Shown in pieces: positions 1 to 4,800 of a stretch of 5,269 nucleotides of DNA. Position 1 is the first letter of the stretch. Each line of letters opens with the position of its first letter. Under the pieces are notes generated by a model, which made no database searches, was not told the origin of the DNA, and worked only from the letters and a program-made list of their open reading frames with translations. Source of the stretch: Treponema sp. (GTDB lineage Bacteria > Spirochaetota > Spirochaetia > Treponematales > Breznakiellaceae); the NCBI GenBank assembly GCA_031267115.1, contig JAIRZS010000057.1, forward strand, positions 1-5,269, given 5' to 3'. The position numbers and the translations under genes are program-made.

Positions 1-90
1 CCTGCCCTCTGCCGCTTGTTTAGCGGGAGGGAGGCGCCGGGCGGCGGCCGGAAATTGCCGGGATGTTCTTTTTTATGATATTCTACACCC
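1..90. other. Left-edge stretch with no recognisable gene
   Basis: I recognise no gene here. On the + strand, frame 3 stops at 21-23, frame 1 at 76-78 and frame 2 at 92-94, so this could be the 3' end of an upstream gene. None of the short translations looks like a known protein. The first 60 bases are very GC-rich with self-complementary CCGG/GGCC runs (CCGG, six bases, CCGG near 48-61), and a T-rich tract follows at about 65-74. That arrangement could be a weak terminator for an upstream transcript, but the stem is short and the distance to the T-run imperfect. Confidence 0.4.
55..84 (+). promoter_or_regulatory. Candidate sigma70 promoter directly upstream of the small Cys protein
   Basis: TTGCCG (55-60) and TATTCT (79-84) are separated by 18 bp, each matching four of six consensus bases. 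The -10-like box ends 6 nt before the ATG at 91, so transcription would begin at or very near the start codon. An alternative -10, TATGAT (74-79), lacks a well-spaced -35. No purine-rich Shine-Dalgarno exists between 75 and 90, which fits a leaderless or near-leaderless message. The selD start shows the same box-to-ATG spacing. This is inferred from sequence match only. Confidence 0.4.
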
Positions 91-294
91 ATGATTGCCG
101 ATGGCTCAGACTCCGGTTCACCCCGCGCCCCAAACTGCCTCAAATGCGCGCATTTTAAGGTTACCTGGGACGCGGGTCATCCCCGGTCCTGCGGGGTTTT
201 CGGCATCAAATGCCAAAATCTGCCTTCGATTGAAGTTTTCCGGGCCACGGGTCTTCATTGCCCTTCTTTCCGGTTGAAGGAAGGGGTTAAGTGA
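91..294 (+). CDS. Small conserved five-cysteine protein, function unknown
   Basis: This encodes a 67-residue soluble protein with no signal peptide or membrane segment. The core starts at a CLKC motif (C16, C19) followed by FKVTWD (22-27), then PRSC (C34), GIKC (C41), LPSIEVFRATG (44-54) and C57. The pattern of CxxC, a VTWD block, PRxC, FGIK and a closing CPxF resembles small cysteine proteins of anaerobes and deltaproteobacteria that I recall only loosely, some annotated as uracil-DNA-glycosylase-like. Five cysteines suggest zinc or iron-sulfur binding, which is inference. The ATG at 91 is the only usable start because an in-frame stop lies at 76-78. No Shine-Dalgarno precedes it. The stop TGA (292-294) overlaps the GTG of the radical SAM gene, so the two are probably translationally coupled and may act together. 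Confidence is high that it is a gene and low on function. Confidence 0.75.
   Translation: MIADGSDSGSPRAPNCLKCAHFKVTWDAGHPRSCGVFGIKCQNLPSIEVFRATGLHCPSFRLKEGVK
276..286 (+). promoter_or_regulatory. Ribosome binding site for the radical SAM gene
   Basis: The purine-rich stretch GAAGGAAGGGG lies about 4-6 nt before the GTG at 291, inside the last codons of the upstream small gene. It supports GTG 291 as the true start rather than a later ATG. Together with the GTGA overlap it indicates translational coupling. Confidence 0.7.
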
Positions 295-2744
295 TATACC
301 TGGTTCAGCCGCCTCTGATTCAGCTCAATGCTCCTTACCCGGCCCCGTACTACCTCAAGTCCTTCCTGGACGCGCGGGGTTATAAAACCCTGGTAAGCGA
401 TCATTCTATTGCCCTCTTTTCCGAAATCTTTTGCCCCGCCGGGCTAAGGCGGGTTTTCGCCGGCGCGCAAAGGGCTTGGGAAAGCCGGGCTATTCCGGAC
501 GCTGGGAATCCTCATATTCGCTACAATATAGAAAGGTTTTTGTCCGAAGAGGGGCTCTGGCTTTCCTGTATAGAGAGGCTGACGGGGTTCCTTCGGGGGC
601 GGGATGACGAATGGGGCTGCCATCTCGCCCTGGCCAACGGCGTGGTCCCCGGCGGTCCCCGTTTTGACGCATACCTGCGTTCCATGGATGGGGAGCCGTC
701 GCCTGACGCCGCGCCGCTCCTGGCAAGCAAGCTCCTCGCCGACCTTGCGGATTTTATCACGGTAACGTTGGACCCTTCTTTTGCCTTGATCCGTTACGCC
801 GAATCCCTGGCAGCCCGGGGAACAACGGAACCGGAGAACTTGGATGGCTATATCATGCGGACTTTCTACCGTCCGTTTCTGGAACGGCAGTGGGCGGAAT
901 TAACCGCGGGGGGCGGCTTTGGGAGCGGTGATTATCCCTGTGTTATGTTGATTACCATCCCTTTCCCCGGATGCCTTACCGGAGCGCTGATCTGCGCGGA
1001 GTCGGCAAAACAAAGATTCGGCGGCCAGGTCATCACGGTTGCGGGGGGCGGCTATGTAAATACGGAACTCCGTTTTTTGGAAGACAGCGTTGTTTTCGAT
1101 TGTTTTGATTTTTTGTCTTTCGACCGGGGCTATGGTTCATTGGCGGCTATCCTGGATTTTTCCGGATTGAAAGGCCGGGAAAACGCCGATCCGCGGCAAT
1201 GGGAGCTACCTTGCCGCGGGCTGCCGCGGTCCAACGGGGCGGAACCTCTTCCGCTGTACAAAACCCTTTACCGCGCGGGGGGACGCGTAATCCGGGGTAC
1301 AGACATCAATGCCGCTTACGCCGGTAATAGTACTGACGCGGGCGGGATTAGTTCCTCCCCGGACAACGCCGGATTCAAAGCCCTTGAGAAAGAAGCAATA
1401 CAAACCGTGTTCCCCGATTACAGCGGAGTGGATTTCTCCCTCTACCTCAGAATTACGGATGATCCCAATCCTATGCACCGGCTCTGGTCCGGTGGGCGGT
1501 GGCTCAAAGCCTACCTTGCCCACGGATGTTACTGGCACAACTGCGCTTTTTGCGATGTAAGCCTGGACTATATCCGGGGCTACGATCCGGTGAACACGGA
1601 AACTTTTTTCCGGCGTATGCTGGAGCAATCGGAAAAAACCGGCGTCCGGGGGATACACCTGGTGGACGAGGCGGCCCCCGCGGCTTCCCTTGTGCGCCTG
1701 GCGGAACGCAACCGGCAGGAGGCCCTGAAAGGAAGGCCGCCTCTCAATTTTTGGGGAAACATACGGTTTGAAAAAACCTTTACGCCGGACGCGGCGGCCC
1801 TCCTTGCGGCCGGAGGCTTGTCCGCGGTGTCCGGGGGAATAGAAGTTGCCACGGAACAAGGGTTCAGGCGCATAGGAAAGGGAATCTCCCTGCCGGACGT
1901 GGTACATTCCTGCGCGGCTTTCAAAGAAGCGGGTATCCTGACCCACGCGTACCTTATCTACGGTTACTGGGACGAGGAAGATCAGGAAATAATAGACTCG
2001 GCGGAAATACTGCGCCAGCTCTTTGCCGCGGGCCTCCTGGATTCCGCTTTCTGGCATAAGTTCGTCCTGACCTGCCATTCCCGAATCTTTGCCGAATGGC
2101 GCGGGGGGCTGCACCAGACGCTGAAAATACCGGGCGGCCTGCCTGAGCGTATCGCTGATGTTGTGAATAGTAATAATGGTAATCGCGGAGCCTCTTTGGG
2201 ACATCCGCCCCTTTTCGCCTGTAACGATCTTACTTTTGAAGGGGAAGACCGTTCCGCCCGTTTTACAGAGGGCCTGGACCGGCTCCTTGGAGCGTGGATG
2301 GCCGGTAACACCGAAGAACCCGTGCAAGCGGCCTTCCCTTTTGGAACGCCGCCGCCTGCGGTGAGCCCCGATACGGTAACAAAGCTCCTTGACGAATATG
2401 CCCTGGAACGGGACCAAACCCGGAGGAAGATCCCCGAACCGGGGACGGCCGCCGGACAGGGAAAACTCCTCTTCCTGGGGTCCAGGCCCCTCGTCAGCGG
2501 GGGGGAAGGGACAGCCCTGTTCTGGCGATGGCGTCTCGCGGACCATTGGCTGAGGATCACGCCGTCCCGCGCCTGTGACGGAGACGCGGAAACACTGTTA
2601 CGGAAAACCACGGCGCTGCTTGAAGCGGCTTCCCGTGACAGCACAATTCCCGCTGATTTTTACGGAAAACTACAAGGTCTCTTTGGGAATGGCGCGGGCA
2701 GGGTCTGGAGGGTTTTAAGGAAAGGAGGACTCGTATGGTATTAG
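291..2744 (+). CDS. B12-binding-type radical SAM protein
   Basis: This is an 817-residue cytoplasmic protein. The N-terminus (IYLVQPPLIQL, 2-12, then PYPAPYYLKSFLDARGY) matches the opening strand and helix of cobalamin-binding radical SAM proteins. A Rossmann-like segment continues at about 217-290, including GGGYVNTELR (252-261) and an FDFLSFDRGYGSL block. No DxHxxG cobalamin-ligand motif is present. A polar, poorly conserved-looking stretch lies at about 334-364. The radical SAM core begins at HGCYWHNCAFCDVSLDY, with C413, C418 and C421 spaced C-x4-C-x2-C rather than the usual C-x3-C-x2-C. Further core motifs are a GGIEVATEQG segment, a GILTHAYLIYGYWDEE segment and LTCHSRIF. The C-terminal ~170 residues are unassigned. 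The substrate is unknown; related domain architectures include methylases, cyclases and thioether-forming enzymes. The GTG start is supported by a strong SD and a 4-nt overlap with the upstream small gene. Confidence 0.85.
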   Translation: MIYLVQPPLIQLNAPYPAPYYLKSFLDARGYKTLVSDHSIALFSEIFCPAGLRRVFAGAQRAWESRAIPDAGNPHIRYNIERFLSEEGLWLSCIERLTGFLRGRDDEWGCHLALANGVVPGGPRFDAYLRSMDGEPSPDAAPLLASKLLADLADFITVTLDPSFALIRYAESLAARGTTEPENLDGYIMRTFYRPFLERQWAELTAGGGFGSGDYPCVMLITIPFPGCLTGALICAESAKQRFGGQVITVAGGGYVNTELRFLEDSVVFDCFDFLSFDRGYGSLAAILDFSGLKGRENADPRQWELPCRGLPRSNGAEPLPLYKTLYRAGGRVIRGTDINAAYAGNSTDAGGISSSPDNAGFKALEKEAIQTVFPDYSGVDFSLYLRITDDPNPMHRLWSGGRWLKAYLAHGCYWHNCAFCDVSLDYIRGYDPVNTETFFRRMLEQSEKTGVRGIHLVDEAAPAASLVRLAERNRQEALKGRPPLNFWGNIRFEKTFTPDAAALLAAGGLSAVSGGIEVATEQGFRRIGKGISLPDVVHSCAAFKEAGILTHAYLIYGYWDEEDQEIIDSAEILRQLFAAGLLDSAFWHKFVLTCHSRIFAEWRGGLHQTLKIPGGLPERIADVVNSNNGNRGASLGHPPLFACNDLTFEGEDRSARFTEGLDRLLGAWMAGNTEEPVQAAFPFGTPPPAVSPDTVTKLLDEYALERDQTRRKIPEPGTAAGQGKLLFLGSRPLVSGGEGTALFWRWRLADHWLRITPSRACDGDAETLLRKTTALLEAASRDSTIPADFYGKLQGLFGNGAGRVWRVLRKGGLVWY
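2723..2728 (+). promoter_or_regulatory. Perfect Shine-Dalgarno near the end of the radical SAM gene
   Basis: AGGAGG (within AAAGGAGG) is centred in the last codons of the radical SAM gene, with 6 nt to an ATG at 2735. It is too far (about 95 nt) to serve the selD start directly. It is the best SD in the window and points to translation of the small ORF at 2735 or to a coupling device for selD. Confidence 0.55.
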
Positions 2745-2827
2745 CTTCCCCCGGCATTCTGGAACCGGATTTCCGCTGTATACGGATATTGTCCAAAATT
2801 AAAGGCCGGAGTATACTTTTTCCATGA
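2735..2827 (+). CDS. Candidate 30-residue leader or coupling peptide upstream of selD
   Basis: This short ORF starts with ATG 6 nt after a perfect AGGAGG and encodes 30 residues beginning MVLASPGILEPDF and ending SILFP. It starts inside the radical SAM gene, whose stop is at 2742-2744, in a different frame. Its TGA (2825-2827) overlaps the selD ATG as ATGA. This is the geometry expected of a translationally coupled leader peptide. I recognise no domain; it has one cysteine (codon 2777), several basic residues in the second half, and no obvious attenuator codon run. It would explain how selD, which lacks an SD, is translated from a read-through transcript. Against it, the reading frame could be open by chance over 30 codons, and the same bases also make a good promoter. 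No homologue is known to me. Confidence 0.35.
   Translation: MVLASPGILEPDFRCIRILSKIKGRSILFP
2789..2817 (+). promoter_or_regulatory. Candidate sigma70 promoter for a leaderless selD message
   Basis: TTGTCC (2789-2794) and TATACT (2812-2817) are separated by exactly 17 bp, matching four and five of six consensus bases. The -10 ends 6 nt before the selD ATG at 2824, so the transcript would start at about the A of the ATG. The -10 sits in the perfect palindrome AGTATACT (2810-2817). There is no SD at usable distance for selD; the nearest purine run, GGAG at 2807-2810, is 13 nt away. A leaderless transcript is therefore plausible. Based on sequence match only. Confidence 0.5.
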
Positions 2828-3873
2828 ACCGGGAATCTCCCATAAACCTGCTTTCCAATTGTACTTCCGGTGGCTGCGGCGCAAAAACGGGGCCCGGAGA
2901 ACTGGCGGACCTTCTGGCCGCCCTTGAGGTAAAACAGGACCCGGCTCTCCTCGTGGGTTTCGGCAGCCGGGATGACGCCGCGATATACCGGCTGGACGGC
3001 GAACGCGCCCTGGTTTCTACGGTAGACTTCTTCTCCCCCATGGTGGACGATCCCTGCCTCTTTGGAAAAATCGCCGCGGCCAACGCCCTAAGCGATGTCT
3101 ACGCCATGGGCGGCAAACCTCTCTTCGCCCTTAACCTGATCTGTTTTCCGGAAAGACTCGACCGGTCCATTCTCAAAGATATCCTTGCCGGAGGCGCGGC
3201 CAAGGCGCTTGAGGCGGACACCGTGATTGCGGGAGGGCACTCAATTTTCGATCACGAGCCCAAATACGGCCTTGCGGTTACGGGCCTCATCGATCCCCGG
3301 TACATACTCCGTAACGATACCGGTAAACCGGGAGATGCCCTGATTCTCACCAAACCCCTGGGTACGGGGCTGGTCATGGCGGCTCTCCGGGGCGGCGAGG
3401 CGGACAGCGCGGTCGTCAAGGCGGCCACGGATTCCATGGAGCGGCTCAACCGCTGGGCCGCGGAAAAAGTGAGCGCCTTTGTTTCAGGCGGGTATATACA
3501 CGCGTGTACGGACGTTACCGGTTTCGGCATGGCGGTCCACGCTTCGGAAATGGCGGGCAAGGCGTATACCCTGGTCATAGACGGCGCTTCCCTCCCCCTG
3601 CTTCCGGGGGCCCTGGGTTTTGCGGAAAACTTTTACGCTACCGCCGCCGCCCAGCGGAACCGGAACTATATGGAAGGAAAGGCCGATGTTTCCGCCCTTT
3701 CCCCGGCATTGCAGGAAATCGTCTTTGATCCCCAAACCTCAGGAGGGCTGCTCATCGCCGCCGCCCCGGAAGCGGCGCGGGAACTCTGCGATGCCATAGG
3801 CCGGGACGATACCGCTGCGGCGATCATCGGCGAGGTTATCGAACGGGAAGAAGCGGCTGTCCTGATAGTATAA
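2824..3873 (+). CDS. selD: Selenide, water dikinase (selenophosphate synthetase)
   Basis: SelD makes selenophosphate, AMP and phosphate from selenide, ATP and water, providing the active selenium donor in the cytoplasm. The 349 residues match the family length (E. coli 347). Visible motifs are GGCGAK with C18 and K21 at the positions of catalytic Cys17 and Lys20 of E. coli; RDDAAIY with D51; STVDFF with D68; NALSDVYAMGG with D91; AGGHSI; TDVTGFG (229-235, D230); and DPQTSGGLL from 302. The catalytic residue is an ordinary cysteine (TGC), not selenocysteine, so expression does not depend on Sec insertion. The residue matching E. coli Cys19 is alanine. The start at 2824 is forced by an in-frame TAA at 2800-2802; there is no SD, but a promoter abuts it and a small ORF overlaps it by ATGA. 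yedF follows after 63 bp. The neighbours point to the molybdenum-hydroxylase use of selenium, though selenophosphate could also serve Sec or selenouridine if those genes lie elsewhere. Confidence 0.97.
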   Translation: MNRESPINLLSNCTSGGCGAKTGPGELADLLAALEVKQDPALLVGFGSRDDAAIYRLDGERALVSTVDFFSPMVDDPCLFGKIAAANALSDVYAMGGKPLFALNLICFPERLDRSILKDILAGGAAKALEADTVIAGGHSIFDHEPKYGLAVTGLIDPRYILRNDTGKPGDALILTKPLGTGLVMAALRGGEADSAVVKAATDSMERLNRWAAEKVSAFVSGGYIHACTDVTGFGMAVHASEMAGKAYTLVIDGASLPLLPGALGFAENFYATAAAQRNRNYMEGKADVSALSPALQEIVFDPQTSGGLLIAAAPEAARELCDAIGRDDTAAAIIGEVIEREEAAVLIV

Positions 3874-3877
3874 CAGT

Positions 3878-3908
3878 AATTGTGTTCGTATAAAAACAGC
3901 AATTTTTT
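3878..3908 (+). terminator. Terminator-like hairpin between selD and yedF
   Basis: AATTGTGTT (3878-3886) can pair with AACAGCAATT (3895-3904), giving a nine-pair stem with one bulged G (3899) and an 8-nt loop. The 3' arm runs directly into six T residues (3903-3908). It begins 5 nt after the selD stop. The layout is that of a rho-independent terminator, but the stem is AT-rich and probably weak, so partial termination or 3'-end stabilisation is as likely as a complete stop. Confidence 0.45.
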
Positions 3909-3936
3909 GTAAAATTATATGTATTAGGAGAAAGAC
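3905..3936 (+). promoter_or_regulatory. AT-rich yedF leader with strong SD, possible -10
   Basis: AGGAG (3926-3930) lies 6 nt before the ATG at 3937, an ideal ribosome binding site and the only ideal one in the selenium cluster. The preceding bases are strikingly AT-rich for this GC-rich region and include -10-like TAAAAT (3910-3915) and TTATAT (3915-3920). I find no well-spaced -35, so the SD is secure and the promoter is weakly supported. Confidence 0.4.
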
Positions 3937-4530
3937 ATGAATATCATTAATGTACTCGGCAAACCCTGCCCCATTCCGGTAATCGAAGCAAAGAAGGCTC
4001 TGCGGAAAGCCGCTTCCGGCGAGGTAGTGAAGGTTTTGGTAGACAACGACATCAGCCGCCAGAACCTTGAAAAGATGGCCAAGGGATTGGGCTGCCCGTC
4101 TTCTTTTGAAAAACAGGCGGACGGAAATATCCTGGTAACCATCACCAATGTCCCGGAGACAAACGCGCCCCGCGCCGTACCGGCCGGCGGAAGCGGAAGC
4201 CTTGTCGTAGCCATAGGCAAAAAAACCATGGGCCAGGGGGACGATGAATTGGGGGCTATTCTCATCAAGGCTTTCATCTATTCTCTCACGGAGTTGGATA
4301 CGCCCCCGGAAACCCTGCTCTTCTTTAATTCAGGCGTAAAACTCACCACCGAAGGTTCCAATGTTGTCGCCGATCTCCAAACGTTAGAATCCAGGGGAAC
4401 CATTATTTCCAGCTGCGGTACCTGTCTTGATTTTTACGGCCTTAAAGAAAAGCTCGTCATAGGCAACGTAACAAATATGTACGCTATTGCCTCGGCCATG
4501 GGGGACGCGGAAAGGCTCATCAATCTGTAA
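3937..4530 (+). CDS. yedF: Selenium metabolism protein YedF (TusA-like and DsrE-like domains)
   Basis: This 197-residue cytoplasmic protein has two domains. Residues 1 to about 72 form a TusA/SirA-like fold, with the signature CPIP (C11-P14) in the usual opening strand and the typical helix segment VIEAKKALRK. In TusA-type proteins this cysteine carries persulfide sulfur. A Gly/Pro-rich linker (about 78-90) leads to a DsrE-like domain starting around LVVAIGKKTMGQGDDELG and ending with SSCGTCLDFYGL, where C160 and C163 form a CxxC likely to handle sulfur or selenium. This is the full architecture of the selenium-metabolism YedF family that travels with selD and the Se-dependent molybdenum hydroxylase genes; a shorter E. 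coli protein sharing the name has only the first domain. The role as selenium or sulfur carrier is inferred from family context. It has its own SD and is followed after 6 nt by the DUF3343 gene. Confidence 0.93.
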   Translation: MNIINVLGKPCPIPVIEAKKALRKAASGEVVKVLVDNDISRQNLEKMAKGLGCPSSFEKQADGNILVTITNVPETNAPRAVPAGGSGSLVVAIGKKTMGQGDDELGAILIKAFIYSLTELDTPPETLLFFNSGVKLTTEGSNVVADLQTLESRGTIISSCGTCLDFYGLKEKLVIGNVTNMYAIASAMGDAERLINL

Positions 4531-4536
4531 ACAACG

Positions 4537-4800
4537 ATGGAAGGCGCAGGGGAATTTATTTTTATTTTTAACAGCGCCCATGACGCGATTATGGGAGAAC
4601 GGGCGCTCCTTGCCGCGGGCATTAGCGTAAGGGTAATGCCCGTTCCGGACTATCTGGGCCCGGCATGCGGTATTGCCCTGCGGGTCAACCCCGAAGAATT
4701 TGAAAAAGCAAAAATACTGATGAGCCAAAATATCAAGGGTATATACGTCCGTCCTTCCACGGCCAAAGACACGGAGAAATTTATTCCATGGAATCCCTAA
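4537..4800 (+). CDS. DUF3343 family putative Se/S carrier protein
   Basis: This small 87-residue soluble protein begins with a hydrophobic beta strand (FIFIFNSAHDAI), followed by a helix with GERALLAAGI, strand VRVMPVP, then a conserved block GPACGIALRV around C44. A helix follows (NPEEFEKAKILM). This matches the DUF3343 family, described in Pfam as putative Se/S carrier protein-like, in which the single cysteine of the CG-ALR motif is conserved. It is repeatedly found between yedF and yqeC/yqeB genes, as here. C44 could accept a persulfide or selenopersulfide from YedF or a NifS-like enzyme, which is inference. There is no clear SD; the start is 6 nt after the yedF stop, so expression is probably coupled. 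The 3' end overlaps yqeC by 13 nt. Confidence 0.88.
   Translation: MEGAGEFIFIFNSAHDAIMGERALLAAGISVRVMPVPDYLGPACGIALRVNPEEFEKAKILMSQNIKGIYVRPSTAKDTEKFIPWNP

Noticed and set aside
95..277. 60-codon + strand frame starting ATG 95
   Set aside because: It overlaps the five-cysteine protein in another frame, and its translation has no conserved pattern, whereas the ATG 91 frame has CxxC and VTWD blocks and a coupled stop.
292..294. TGA at the end of the small Cys protein as a possible selenocysteine codon, considering the selenium context
   Set aside because: Read-through meets another stop at 316-318 after seven codons, the TGA is part of a GTGA start/stop overlap, and I see no convincing stem-loop immediately after it.
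2431..2445. Perfect hairpin TCCCCG-aac-CGGGGA
   Set aside because: It lies within the radical SAM coding sequence, has no U-run after it, and such stems are common in GC-rich DNA.
1206..2546. 446-codon open frame on the minus strand
   Set aside because: It lies entirely inside the radical SAM gene, and its translation is Arg/Gly/Pro-rich without family motifs, as expected opposite a GC-rich gene; the + strand frame has clear motifs throughout.
1982..2644. 220-codon minus-strand open frame
   Set aside because: Ser/Arg/Pro-rich translation antisense to the radical SAM C-terminal region; no recognisable domain.
2825..2827. TGA of the 30-codon ORF as a selenocysteine codon
   Set aside because: Read-through would end at a TAA a few codons later (2843-2845); the ATGA overlap with selD explains it better.
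3497..3508. 12-bp perfect palindrome TACACGCGTGTA
   Set aside because: It is inside selD just before the conserved TDVTGFG codons; no second copy or promoter nearby, so it is probably chance.
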